DNA from: Gemmatimonadaceae bacterium
GTDB taxonomy: Bacteria > Gemmatimonadota > Gemmatimonadetes > Gemmatimonadales > Gemmatimonadaceae
Reading direction: 5' to 3'
Length of the DNA: 62,676 bases
Assembly (NCBI GenBank): GCA_014379355.1
Contig: JACMLX010000211.1
Span: forward strand, 1 to 62,676
This document shows, piece by piece, positions 53,901 through 61,767 of the stretch (within the stretch, counting starts at the first letter, position 1; every line of letters begins with the position of its first letter). The notes beneath the pieces were generated by a model, which saw only the letters and a program-made list of their open reading frames with translations, was not told the origin of the DNA and ran no database searches. The position numbers and the translations under genes were made by a program.

Positions 53901-54009
53901 GCGAACGGTGAGCACACATCTGTCGAACATCTTCGAGAAGCTCGGCGTCGATTCGCGCGGCGCACTGGCGGATGCCGTCCGCAGTGATCCGCAGCTTCGC
54001 GAGGCGTGA
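50968..54009 (+). CDS. large LuxR-family ATP-binding regulator (MalT-like)
   Basis: A 1013-residue STAND-type regulator. An N-terminal AAA_16 NTPase has Walker A GDAGIGKSR (47-55) and a Walker B region, ILLILDNAHASD (about 148-159). A long helical/TPR-like sensor region follows (about 400-940). The C-terminal LuxR helix-turn-helix is LTGRELEIARAVARRLTNKE... to SNIFEKLGVDSRG (about 948-1005). Such proteins oligomerise on ligand binding and activate transcription. It starts with GTG 172 nt from the divergent methyltransferase, a plausible target. The signal is unknown. Confidence 0.92.
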   Translation: MSIADQDAGQPWGAELPLVGRAPELQKLRDHLTEAIAGRGACVLVSGDAGIGKSRLLAEMSREALKRGVLVASGRAFAMEAGIPYGALADALARPLRTLDAATLTVLARGSERDMRAVVPGLAGAAGGSDREFSGDAEAKAHLLWNVAQFLTRWAARAPILLILDNAHASDASSLEFLHFLARQVSGARILIVLGFLEQGRDTSGPLHEIVRSLLATRDASLMRVESLTRADLTELLQRSFALEADDAVDHAAVLWSHTRGNPFFIDESLKALTAAGRIRKTDGRWLIDDTLPATLPQTVRDAVEARLASLDAAARRIAEIASIVESRPSLALLGAVSGLDALTLADAIDTLCGRRIFIEHRTGDSAEYEFAHPIIAVTVRESLTVARERALHSAVARALEALFGDVALERASEMARHLVLGQEHGGDDRSLRYLTAAGRDAIARRADQEATRWLREALAIAERLGSESVAALMEDLATARARLGDVAEATALWHRALTLADARNDPATRTRLLIRLAQEQARVGNASAGLDLLDLALQSLRGSTTSEFVVRIGLARAKMLQALGRHVDAIRSVQETLGVADAIGDAAMLARVHQTALQLYAWTGPASLAREHGARAIRLAEESSDRDVAWAAHWAMAMLEGFTGDVDGVARHMSAASAHAESLASPMLHAMTAEIEIEYASGVGRWDEALAIAERTIPLARAVMPNSLLPRLLVWTGLIVLARDDTERARALLEEAWTLSGAAQLADDFTDGALAIGNVHNVILAHTGMGTFSLSHGDWRQALTFGERGLALADRFGYVAWAIHRLIPMIIEASLRIQDFDRVELLTTRLRRQSTDLGHRLGMAWAAAADALVARVKHQSPDAAMRLLAAADELDAVPFVFHGARIRRNAAQVLEADGDIDAAATELRRAHDVFAKLGAEFELRGVRTQLRALGVRLPPRTSQAGAASLTGRELEIARAVARRLTNKEIGTALDISARTVSTHLSNIFEKLGVDSRGALADAVRSDPQLREA

Positions 54010-54014
54010 CCAGG

Positions 54015-55139
54015 TCAGAATGCATTGTTGAAACCAATGTAGAGTCCGGACGCACCGTCGCGGCCGCGCCCGTAGTCCGCGCGCACGCCGGTGCGCTGCC
54101 GGTGGTCGATTTCGACGCGTAGACCGGCGCCGTAGGTCGGCAGCAGCCTGTGCGAAATGATGCCATTCAGCGTCGGGGACACACTTCCCGCACCGACGAA
54201 TGCGACTGCTCCGAGCCTGTGACGGATTGGTGTGCGGTATTCACCCTGCCACGCCGCCATCGCGCGATCACGATATCGACCCCGCGCGTAGCCGCGCAGG
54301 ATGTCGCCGCTGCCCACCAGCGCGAGCTGGTCGAAGGGCGCGGTGCCATCGACGTTCGTGAGTTGCAGCTGTGTCGCGAGTACGTGGCCGGTCCCGATGG
54401 TGCGGTAGCTGCGCGCATCGAGTTTCAACGTGCCATAACTGTAGTCCGACCAGGCACCCTGAACGCTGCGCGCGTAGGTGAGTTGAATCCAGTCGCCGGC
54501 GTGGGGCGAGAAGAGGTTGTCACGCGTGTCCGTCAGCAGACCGGTGGACCACTCGGTCATCGTCCCTCCAGCGTTGCCCGTGACCGGTTGTGTGCCGAGT
54601 GCGCCGGTGGAGTCGGTCGTGATGCGCTGCTCCAGATGCCGCGCACCCGCCGAGAGATACCACGATCGTGCGATGCGCTGCTGCAGCGTGACGATCGCTT
54701 CGGTGCCTTTCGGCGTGAACGTTTCCTCAGCCGCTTTCGGGGTGCGGTCGCCGACACCGTAGTAGGGCAGGGGAAACTCCTGCCACTGCAGGCTGCCGGT
54801 GATCCGCTGCGCATTGCCACGCGTCCATCGCTCGCCTTCGAGCCGGATGCGTGTCTGTGCCTTCGCCGTGCGCAACGCCGACGCGGTGAGCGACGACGGT
54901 CGCGTTTTGCGGTATGCGGCCGGCTCCCAGACGGCCAATACGGTTGCACCGTACTGCAAGCCGGTTTCCGGTGCGGAGGCAAGCGCGGGCAGCGGTTGAA
55001 TGCGTCGCCGTCCGACGGAATCGGATCTCGTGGTGCTGTCGGCACGCTGTGCCGTCAGCGGTGTGACGAGTGCTGCGCTGAGGATCCATGTGGCGCCGAG
55101 CGCGCACGTCACGATCGCCTGACGTGAAGACTGTCGCAT
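54015..55139 (-). CDS. Omp85-family (BamA/TamA-like) outer-membrane barrel
   Basis: A 374-residue outer-membrane protein. The signal peptide is about 1-30 (LTA|QR). It is a 16-stranded-type barrel with no POTRA domains. GDILRGYARGRYRDR corresponds to the VRGY/F loop of Omp85 proteins, and the chain ends in Phe as usual for BAM substrates. It begins on the last base of the upstream lipoprotein stop (TGATG on the minus strand), so the two are coupled. It could be a patatin-type or lipid-handling translocon remnant; its cargo is unknown. Confidence 0.82.
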   Translation of the reverse strand: MRQSSRQAIVTCALGATWILSAALVTPLTAQRADSTTRSDSVGRRRIQPLPALASAPETGLQYGATVLAVWEPAAYRKTRPSSLTASALRTAKAQTRIRLEGERWTRGNAQRITGSLQWQEFPLPYYGVGDRTPKAAEETFTPKGTEAIVTLQQRIARSWYLSAGARHLEQRITTDSTGALGTQPVTGNAGGTMTEWSTGLLTDTRDNLFSPHAGDWIQLTYARSVQGAWSDYSYGTLKLDARSYRTIGTGHVLATQLQLTNVDGTAPFDQLALVGSGDILRGYARGRYRDRAMAAWQGEYRTPIRHRLGAVAFVGAGSVSPTLNGIISHRLLPTYGAGLRVEIDHRQRTGVRADYGRGRDGASGLYIGFNNAF

Positions 55140-55819
55140 CAGCGCTTTCCTCCAAAGCCGGGAATTCCGCCGCGACGGACGACGAGTGATGGCACGACGA
55201 TGATGCGATTGGTGTTCAGGCCGAGCGCGGAGCGATCGTAGTAGACGCCGATTTCGGGCCCGATGCTGCTGTTGCTGTCACCGAACAGGTGGCCGATGCT
55301 CAGGCCGACCACGGGGTCATCGTGCGGCGCTTCGCGCGACAGTGGCACCACCTGGATGGCACGCAGTGCGCCGTACCACTGTCCGGCCGACGTCCATTTG
55401 CCCGACGTGATCAGTGTCGCCTCGGCGCTCGCATGCTCACCGAGATTGACAAGGCCACCGCCGAGCATCAGTGCGGTGCGGCGGCGGTTCTCCGGCGCCG
55501 CGGGCGAATCGATCGGACCGAGCTGCCGTTTCCAGGTGAGCATGAAACCGCTGTACGTGGCGACGCGAAAGCCGATATCCGTGCGGTCGTCGATGCCGAA
55601 GCGGAAGTCGGTGTCCACCGACGGGCGACGCGTGGGTACGGTGCGTTCGTCCGAGGAGCCGCGCAGCGTTCCGGGCACCACGTTCACGCTGTTGGTCGTC
55701 GTGCGTTCGCCCGCCGGCGTCGTCTCGGCCCCCATGCCGACAGTGTACGAAATACAGCCGGTGGTGAGTGAGAGGAGCGCGCCTGCCAGGCAGGTCGTGC
55801 GGAGGAGTGTGATGGCCAT
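55139..55819 (-). CDS. lipoprotein coupled to the Omp85-type barrel
   Basis: A 226-residue lipoprotein: lipobox LTTGC (Cys22). The remainder is beta-rich (VDTDFRFGIDDRTDIGFRVATY, ALMLGGGLVNLG, VVGLSIGHLFGD), resembling a small barrel or beta-sandwich. I recognise no family. The immediate upstream sequence lacks a ribosome site, but a perfect AAGGAGGT lies 31 nt above the ATG inside a hairpin. It is translated with the barrel protein, so a joint envelope role is likely. Confidence 0.7.
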   Translation of the reverse strand: MAITLLRTTCLAGALLSLTTGCISYTVGMGAETTPAGERTTTNSVNVVPGTLRGSSDERTVPTRRPSVDTDFRFGIDDRTDIGFRVATYSGFMLTWKRQLGPIDSPAAPENRRRTALMLGGGLVNLGEHASAEATLITSGKWTSAGQWYGALRAIQVVPLSREAPHDDPVVGLSIGHLFGDSNSSIGPEIGVYYDRSALGLNTNRIIVVPSLVVRRGGIPGFGGKR

Positions 55820-55834
55820 GATCGCGAGCCCGGG

Positions 55835-55861
55835 CTGAAGTGTGAGGTGAACCTCCTTCAG
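55835..55861 (-). promoter_or_regulatory. leader hairpin that buries a perfect Shine-Dalgarno
   Basis: CTGAAG (55835-55840) and GAGGT (55844-55848) pair with ACCTC (55851-55855) and CTTCAG (55856-55861). On the minus strand the right arm contains AAGGAGGT. It stands 31 nt upstream of the lipoprotein ATG, too far for normal initiation, with no start codon in between. Confidence 0.55.
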
Positions 55862-56037
55862 TGTGGGCGTCCCGGATCGGGGCGGGCATACGTCAGGTGA
55901 CGTAGACGTGACGGCAATTCGACGCAGGGCCCGCGGGCGGAGCAGTCACGGACTCGCGCAGTCGGATGCGCCGTCGCCGCGATGGCACGTGAAGCGACCA
56001 CGGTTCGCGCGCGCCACGCACCTGCGATCCAACCTCG

Positions 56038-56442
56038 TCACTTCGCTCGCTCGATGCCTCCGCGCATGGTCACAGCGGTCGCCTTCAGTTCGGCGGGCGC
56101 CATGCACCGCCAGCCCTCCTCGAGCAGCACCTTCAGGTCCGCGACAGTCACCGACTTCAGCCGCACCAACACCGCCGGGAAGCCCGCATAGTGCGGCTCG
56201 GTGAAGAATTTGTGCGGCTCTGCGGCAATCATCTCATCGCGCTGCGCCACGTTGGCAACACGTATCGCGAGGACTCCCGGATTGGCGACGCGCGGCTTCT
56301 TCGGGACGACACGCTCCATCCAGACCCACGCGAAGCCCTTCGACTTTCCCTTGTGCGTCACTCCGAACGCGAAATGGTTCTCCGCTTCCCGTGCGCCCGG
56401 GAGCGCGAGAGCGATGCGACGGACGTGGGCTTGTGTGGCCAT
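56038..56442 (-). CDS. MmcQ/YjbR-family protein, second copy
   Basis: A 134-residue YjbR/CyaY-fold protein (RRIALALPGAREAENH, FAWVWMERVVPKK, FPAVLVRLKSVTV, LLEEGWRCMAPAEL). ATG 56442 fits the family start. It is longer than the copy at 33546 and only distantly similar. It stands alone; its function is unknown. Confidence 0.83.
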   Translation of the reverse strand: MATQAHVRRIALALPGAREAENHFAFGVTHKGKSKGFAWVWMERVVPKKPRVANPGVLAIRVANVAQRDEMIAAEPHKFFTEPHYAGFPAVLVRLKSVTVADLKVLLEEGWRCMAPAELKATAVTMRGGIERAK

Positions 56443-56677
56443 GCGGCGCTCGTCTCGGCCTGATTCGATGCGAGATGGTGCAGAAACTGAACGATATCGC
56501 GGACGCCGACCTCGCGCCTCCCGACGTGTGCGACGCCCTGACGCGGCCACCACCACACGCGAGTCAGTGACGAACCGCCAGTCCCCCAGCCCCGACTCGC
56601 CGCCCGACACCGTTGCGAAACAGTGGGCCCTCGGCCACTGTCAGACGTTGCGCTTCCGTCACTTTCCTGGAGACCCT

Positions 56678-57262
56678 ATGAAGACTTTGTATGTCGCAAT
56701 CGTGGCGCTCGCGCTGCCGATGAGCCTTGCCGCGCAGGCAACACCCGCGGCTCCGACCGCCGATCCGATCACTGCCGTCTTCCGCACCCGCACCATGAGC
56801 CTGCAGCGGAACCTGGCGCAGGCGTTCGACTCCATTCCGGCTGGCAAGTTCACGTACAAGCCCACACCGGCACAGCTCACGATCGGATACATCGCGCAAC
56901 ATCTGGCGAGTGACAACTACTTCTTCTGCAACAACTTCGGCGATATGAAGGCGACCGTGCCGGCTGCCGACGGTGCGACCGCCGATTCCGTCAAGGCGAT
57001 GTGGCCACGTGACACGCTGATCGCCAAGGTCAAGGCGTCATTCACGTTCTGCGAGACCGCATTCGCGCAGCTCACCGACGCGCACCTCGCCGACCAGATC
57101 ACGATGACGTTCAATGGCACCACGCGCACGTCGACACGCGCCAGCATGGTGCTCGGCCACGCGCTCGACATGGCGGATCATTACAGCCAACTGGCGAACT
57201 ACATGCGGTTGAACAACATCCTTCCGCCGACGGCCTTGCCGCGTCCGGCGGCGCGACCGTAA
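56678..57262 (+). CDS. exported DinB-family protein
   Basis: A 194-residue DinB superfamily protein with a signal peptide (1-20, LAA|QA). DinB histidines can be seen in IAQHLASDN, VLGHALDMADHYSQL and the end; a Cys pair (FFCNNFG, TFCETAF) may form a disulfide in the periplasm. Exported DinB proteins of this kind are common in Gemmatimonadota and Acidobacteria. GGAG stands 6 nt before the ATG. It is unlike the cytosolic DinB at 22496. Confidence 0.84.
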   Translation: MKTLYVAIVALALPMSLAAQATPAAPTADPITAVFRTRTMSLQRNLAQAFDSIPAGKFTYKPTPAQLTIGYIAQHLASDNYFFCNNFGDMKATVPAADGATADSVKAMWPRDTLIAKVKASFTFCETAFAQLTDAHLADQITMTFNGTTRTSTRASMVLGHALDMADHYSQLANYMRLNNILPPTALPRPAARP

Positions 57263-57312
57263 CAACTGCACGGGTGTGCGCCGCAATGCAAACGCGTGGC
57301 GGCACGCACCTG

Positions 57313-58278
57313 ATGTCAGGGCCTTCATCAACCACAGCCGACATGCTGGCCACCATCGAGCAGACCACGACTGCCTGTGTGATGTGCGGGACGCCGCTGC
57401 GGCTGGGACGACCGGCCGGTACGGTGCTCTGCCTGTCGCAGCTCTGCGCGGCGCAACACGCCGCGCTGCTGCCTGTTTTCAAGTGTGCGCACTGCACGCG
57501 ACCCCTCACCGCCTCGCAGCGCGCGAGTGGACATTGCGACGGCCGCGCCTGTCGCGACGCCGAGATGCGTGTGCGGCGCGCTGCTGCACTGCAGATCGAG
57601 ACAGACCTCGTCGAGCGACTGGTGCGTCAACGCGAGCTCGTGGCGGCGGAGCGCGGTATCCCGCCAACCGAGCAGGCCACGTATCGCCTCGCGATACTGC
57701 CTTACAACGACGATGAGGTGTCGAGCTTGCCGGCGCAGCGGCGCGCACGTCACGAGGCGCACCTGCGGGCACAGCTCGCGCGGGCACGTGTTCGACGTGT
57801 GGACTTGGCCTGGGACGCGGCGACCCGGTCGTGCGATCCGTCCGACGAACGGTCGTCACCGCCGCAGAGCGCAGAATCACGCCTGCTGCACGCGGCGTGT
57901 GCATCGTGTCGGGGCTGGTGCTGCCGGCAGGCCGGAGACGATGCTTTTCTCACGGATGAGACGATGCTCGATGTCCTGGATCGGTTTCCGACGCTGGACG
58001 ATGACGCGATCGTCGCGCGGTACCTGCAGCACATCGGCACCCACACGATGACGCGCGGCTGTGTCTATCAGGGTGAGCTGGGCTGTACGCTTTCACCGGT
58101 GTTGCGTGCGGACATCTGTCACAGCTTTCACTGCACGGGCCTGCGCATGATGAAGGACCAGTACGCTGACGGCGCGCCGATGCGAGCCTGGTTCGTACAT
58201 CGGCGCGGCGGACACGTGACGAGTGATCGCTTCGTCGAGATCAGCGACGTGGACGATCCGCCCCTGAGCAAGGCGTGA
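57313..58278 (+). CDS. cysteine-rich protein: two zinc modules plus YkgJ-like metal cluster
   Basis: A protein of about 321 residues with an unusual layout. The N-terminus has two tandem C-x2-C-x(13-14)-C-x4-C modules (from CVMCG and from CAHC), each a likely zinc site. A charged helical middle follows (about 85-190). The C-terminal domain has CASCRGWCC, GCVYQGELGC and ADICHSFHC, the cysteine order of the YkgJ-like Zn/Fe-chelating family. No signal peptide is seen. ATG 57313 is chosen; GTG 57274 and ATG 57286 are in frame. The function is unknown; metal binding is likely. Confidence 0.72.
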   Translation: MSGPSSTTADMLATIEQTTTACVMCGTPLRLGRPAGTVLCLSQLCAAQHAALLPVFKCAHCTRPLTASQRASGHCDGRACRDAEMRVRRAAALQIETDLVERLVRQRELVAAERGIPPTEQATYRLAILPYNDDEVSSLPAQRRARHEAHLRAQLARARVRRVDLAWDAATRSCDPSDERSSPPQSAESRLLHAACASCRGWCCRQAGDDAFLTDETMLDVLDRFPTLDDDAIVARYLQHIGTHTMTRGCVYQGELGCTLSPVLRADICHSFHCTGLRMMKDQYADGAPMRAWFVHRRGGHVTSDRFVEISDVDDPPLSKA

Positions 58279-58284
58279 CGTGTG

Positions 58285-59271
58285 TCAGCGCGGTCGGCGC
58301 GCCAGCCAGGCCGCCAGTCTGTTGCCGGCACTCGAATCGCGCGCATTCGACGAATCGATCCAGTCGCGATACTCCGGCAGTTTCTTGAGGTACGTCAGGT
58401 AGCGCGGATACGTGCCCGGGTCCTTTCCGTCGAGAATCTCGACGGCGGTCTTCACGGTCGCGCCCGAGAACGCGGTCCAGATTCGCTTGCCGAAATCGGC
58501 CGTGGCCAGCTGCGGTGCTCCGAGATATCCGGGCCAGTCCGGCTGTCGCGCGACGGCGAATGCATCCGCGTAATTCTTTCCAGCAACAGCCGTCGCCGTG
58601 CGATAGTCGTTCGCCACCAGGTCGGGCCGCAGGTACAGCATCAGGCTGTGTTCGTCCATGCCGGCATGCAGCGACAGTCCGTCGGCGATCTTTTCGGCGG
58701 GTGTCATCACCGACATCGCGCCGCCCCATCCGCCGAGCACCGGCAGCAATCCCCACAGGTTGACCATGGTGCCGCCGTACGTGTCGTGAAAGAAATCCGA
58801 CGCATCGTCGAGTGCACCGATGTGCAGCGGCGAACCATGCACGTGCACGAGCATCACCCAGCGGAAACCCTGCTCGCCCAACTCACTGGCGAGATCCACG
58901 AACGCGGCGCGCAGTGTCGAGGGACGGAGCGCGTAGGTGCCGGCGAAGGAATACTGTCGTCCGATCTCGTTCGAGCCACTGGCACCGGCGGATACCGGCG
59001 GAAACACGAGCACGGTCCACCCGGGACGTTGCGAGAGGATGCCGGCCGCGAGTTCCGTCGTGAGTCGAGCGCTCAGGATCCCGTCGGTGAATGCGGGCAG
59101 GTAGGGGCCATGCTCCTCGAGCATGCCGCCCTGCAGGATCACGACCGTGTGTGCGCGATCGAGGGCGCGGATCTGTCGGGTGGTCAGGTCGGCCACCTGG
59201 AGCACTTGCGCCGGCAGCGCGCGTCCAAGGGCCAGTCCGCACAATAGTATCAGAAAGCGTCGAAGCTGCAT
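58285..59271 (-). CDS. exported creatininase-family amidohydrolase
   Basis: A 328-residue creatininase/ArfB-type metal hydrolase. The signal peptide is 1-21 (ALPAQ). Metal ligands of the family can be placed in GGMLEEHGPYLP (Glu, His), FTDG (Asp), VHVHGSPLH and DEHSLMLY (Glu). Creatininase and the mycofactocin or FAPy hydrolases of this family are cytosolic; export is unusual. It lies 49 nt downstream of the PG-binding/DUF4347 gene on the same strand and may share its transcript. Confidence 0.86.
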   Translation of the reverse strand: MQLRRFLILLCGLALGRALPAQVLQVADLTTRQIRALDRAHTVVILQGGMLEEHGPYLPAFTDGILSARLTTELAAGILSQRPGWTVLVFPPVSAGASGSNEIGRQYSFAGTYALRPSTLRAAFVDLASELGEQGFRWVMLVHVHGSPLHIGALDDASDFFHDTYGGTMVNLWGLLPVLGGWGGAMSVMTPAEKIADGLSLHAGMDEHSLMLYLRPDLVANDYRTATAVAGKNYADAFAVARQPDWPGYLGAPQLATADFGKRIWTAFSGATVKTAVEILDGKDPGTYPRYLTYLKKLPEYRDWIDSSNARDSSAGNRLAAWLARRPR

Positions 59272-59320
59272 CGATGGCGCTGGTCGGAGGTCAGGAGTGT
59301 GCGCCGCCGCGTGGACGCCG

Positions 59321-60124
59321 CTACGGAACGGTCATGGCGGGAAAGTCCGGCAGCGATTCGCACCAGCTGTGCAGATCGTGCCCGTCCGGGAAGACGGTGT
59401 ACACCGGACCCGAGATGCGGAACGCATCCGGCATGTGCTGCGCCTGCACGGCGGCACTGACGGGCACACCGAGCTTGTGCGCGAACGCCGCGACGAAGCG
59501 TCGTCCGGTGGTACCCGCCGCCACCTTGCAGCCGAACAGCTCGATCTGGCCATATGGGCCAAGGTGCTGCCGGATCGGGAAGAGCTGCTCCAGCTGGGCC
59601 TCGGTCTGCAGTCCGACGCCGGCAAACGGCCCCGCGAGCGGATGGAACACGCGTTTCTGCGTGACCGGGTCGAGCTCGCGAAAGCCACCGGCGCCGAACG
59701 ATATCGCCTGCATGCCAGGCGCACCGTGCCCGACGATGCGGAGGAGAAAAATGTCGCCGCCATATTCCGCGATGCGACCGAGAATCGACTGGATGCCGTG
59801 CTGCATGCCACCCGTCAGCAGCGGCTGCGCACCGACCTCCAGCAACACGGGCAGACGCTGGTGATAGATCTTCGCGTCGAAGACGTCGATGCAGTCGACG
59901 ATCGGCAACCATCGCGAGCGTGACGCCCGTGTCCACGTGGCTTCGTCGACGAGGCCCGTCGCCAGCATGCGGCGTTCGGACTGAAACCCCTTCACCGCCG
60001 CTTCGGTCTTCTGCCCGAACTCGCCATCAGTCTTCAGTGCGGCGCCGGTTGCGTTGAGCAGCTTCTGCAGCACACCCACCGACGGCAGCCGATCACCCTT
60101 CTTGAGCTGCGGATAGTTGGCCAC
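59321..60124 (-). CDS. peptidoglycan-binding / DUF4347 protein
   Basis: A 267-residue protein. The N-terminal PG_binding_1 domain (4-66) has DGEFGQKTEAAVKGFQ and LVDEATW. The C-terminal DUF4347-like domain (about 70-255) has LLRIVGHGAPG with His133 and IELFGCKVAAG with Cys199. The order strand-HG then strand-C is like the His-Cys dyad of caspase-fold proteases (CHAT, gingipain), which is an inference. No signal peptide is seen with the GTG start at 60124; a GTG at 60175 adds 17 residues. DUF4347 normally heads giant secreted proteins, so this short fusion is unusual. Confidence 0.75.
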   Translation of the reverse strand: MANYPQLKKGDRLPSVGVLQKLLNATGAALKTDGEFGQKTEAAVKGFQSERRMLATGLVDEATWTRASRSRWLPIVDCIDVFDAKIYHQRLPVLLEVGAQPLLTGGMQHGIQSILGRIAEYGGDIFLLRIVGHGAPGMQAISFGAGGFRELDPVTQKRVFHPLAGPFAGVGLQTEAQLEQLFPIRQHLGPYGQIELFGCKVAAGTTGRRFVAAFAHKLGVPVSAAVQAQHMPDAFRISGPVYTVFPDGHDLHSWCESLPDFPAMTVP

Positions 60125-60240
60125 GGTTCGTCCCGGTGATTCGCGAAGTCCGCGTGGAAGATCACTGCCTGGCACTTGAGGTTACGCGCCGGGCAACGCG
60201 TGCGCCAGCGCCATTGGCGCAGCGCCGCTCGCTGCCACGC

Positions 60241-60789
60241 TTACACACGCCGACGGTTCATTTGCTCGATCTCCGCCAGGCTCGTGTCGGACAGACCTGC
60301 CGAGCGCAGTATGCCGATCAGGAAGTCCGTCTTCGCTTCCACATACCCATCGATGTCGTGCGCGTGGCTGCGTGCCAACGCCTTCTTCAGCGCACCGTAC
60401 GCGGCTGCCACCTGCGGATGACGGCGCAGGTGATCACGCACCGCCAGATGATTGCGCAACGCGTCGCTGCCGACCGGGCAGAGATACAGGTGATGTTTCG
60501 GTGTGTTGGCCGGGCAGTGAAACGCCTCGCGATGCGGAACACCGAGGTCACCCCGATGGATGTATCCGATCGCAGCCAGGCGCGCGATACCGATCCGCAC
60601 GGAATTCTCGGGCACCACCACATCCATGTCGATGATCGGCTTGGCCGCGAGCCCTGGCACCGATGTGCTGCCCACATGCTCGACCGTCAGCGCCACGTCG
60701 CTGATCGCCGACCACACCGTGCGTCGCAGTGCGTCGTACGTGTCTGGCCAGCGCGCATCATAGTCCACGACCTGCACGGTACTCATCAT
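60241..60789 (-). CDS. GrpB-family (UPF0157) nucleotidyltransferase-fold protein
   Basis: A 182-residue GrpB protein (PF04229). Hallmarks are VEHVGSTSVPGLAAKPIIDM, the nucleotidyltransferase-like GSTS...D motif, and the end FPxxK-like segment around YVEAKTDFLIGIL. Members include dephospho-CoA-kinase-linked domains, but the activity is unproven. Two ATGs (60789, 60786) are adjacent. It is the first gene after oxyR on the same strand, separated by 82 nt. Confidence 0.88.
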   Translation of the reverse strand: MMSTVQVVDYDARWPDTYDALRRTVWSAISDVALTVEHVGSTSVPGLAAKPIIDMDVVVPENSVRIGIARLAAIGYIHRGDLGVPHREAFHCPANTPKHHLYLCPVGSDALRNHLAVRDHLRRHPQVAAAYGALKKALARSHAHDIDGYVEAKTDFLIGILRSAGLSDTSLAEIEQMNRRRV

Positions 60790-60871
60790 GACTGACCGGT
60801 GAGTGCTGTCATCTGAAGCTGTGCGTGATCTGACGGAGGCCTCACGCGCGTCGCATCGCAATCAGCCACGA

Positions 60872-61759
60872 CTACCGCCCGCGCACCACCTCGCGCACAC
60901 AATCCACGAACGCCCGCGCCTGCGGTGACTTCACGGCACCCTGACGCCAGACCGCCACGATTTCGCGCTCGAGTGCATGATCGACCAGCGGCACGTAGGC
61001 ACATTGCGGCGTGTTGTGCCGCGCGGCTGCCATCGCCGGCACGATCGACACACCCACGCCGGCACCCACCAGCTCGAACACGGTCGCCAGCTGCGCGCTG
61101 CGACAGACCACCGATGGCGCCATCTGCTGGCTGGAGCAGAACCCAGCCACCTGTTCGCCAAGACAGTGCGCCGGATCGAGCGTGACCGCCGGTGCGTCAC
61201 GCAGCTGCGCGAGTGTGATGCGGCCCGCACGCGCCGCGGCGTGCTGCACGGGCACGGCGACCACCAGCGCGTCGGTGCCAAGTGATTCGGTGTCGAGATG
61301 TTCGAATGCGTAGGGGAGCGCCGCGATCACGACGTCGAGCGCACCGTCGAGGAGGAGCCGGGCCAGCACGGCGCTGTAGTCCTCCCGCAGCTCGACGCGC
61401 ATCGCCGCATGCCGCGCGCGCAGCCGCTGCACCGCCGCCGGCAACACGTACGGCGCCACGGTCGGAATCGCACCCACACTGAGCGTCTCGGCACCCTCGG
61501 CACCTTCGCGCCGGATCGCGTCCTCGGTCGCGCGAACGTCGTCGAGAATCCGGCGCGCTCGCGGATACATCGCCTTGCCGGCGTCGGTCAGCGTCACGCC
61601 CCGTCCGTGCCGGTCGAAAAGCAGCACTCCCAGATGTTTCTCGAGCCGCTGGATCTGCGCCGTCAGCGAGGGCTGCGAAAGCGACAGTTGCCTCGCAGCC
61701 CGACTCAGCGTGCCGGCGTCGACGGTCTCCACGAAAGCCCGCAACAAGGTGGTATCCAT
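60872..61759 (-). CDS. oxyR: OxyR, hydrogen-peroxide-sensing LysR regulator
   Basis: A 295-residue LysR-family activator. The N-terminal helix-turn-helix (about 2-60) has TLSRAARQLSLSQPSLTAQI. The peroxide-sensing pair is Cys199 (PAHCLGEQ) and Cys208 (GFCSSQ), the same numbering as in E. coli OxyR, where they form a disulfide on oxidation. It is divergent from katG with an OxyR box between, so it should activate katG and repress itself. ATG 61759 lies 5 nt after a TATCAT -10, hence a leaderless mRNA is likely. Confidence 0.96.
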   Translation of the reverse strand: MDTTLLRAFVETVDAGTLSRAARQLSLSQPSLTAQIQRLEKHLGVLLFDRHGRGVTLTDAGKAMYPRARRILDDVRATEDAIRREGAEGAETLSVGAIPTVAPYVLPAAVQRLRARHAAMRVELREDYSAVLARLLLDGALDVVIAALPYAFEHLDTESLGTDALVVAVPVQHAAARAGRITLAQLRDAPAVTLDPAHCLGEQVAGFCSSQQMAPSVVCRSAQLATVFELVGAGVGVSIVPAMAAARHNTPQCAYVPLVDHALEREIVAVWRQGAVKSPQARAFVDCVREVVRGR

Positions 61760-61767
61760 TCTCAATG

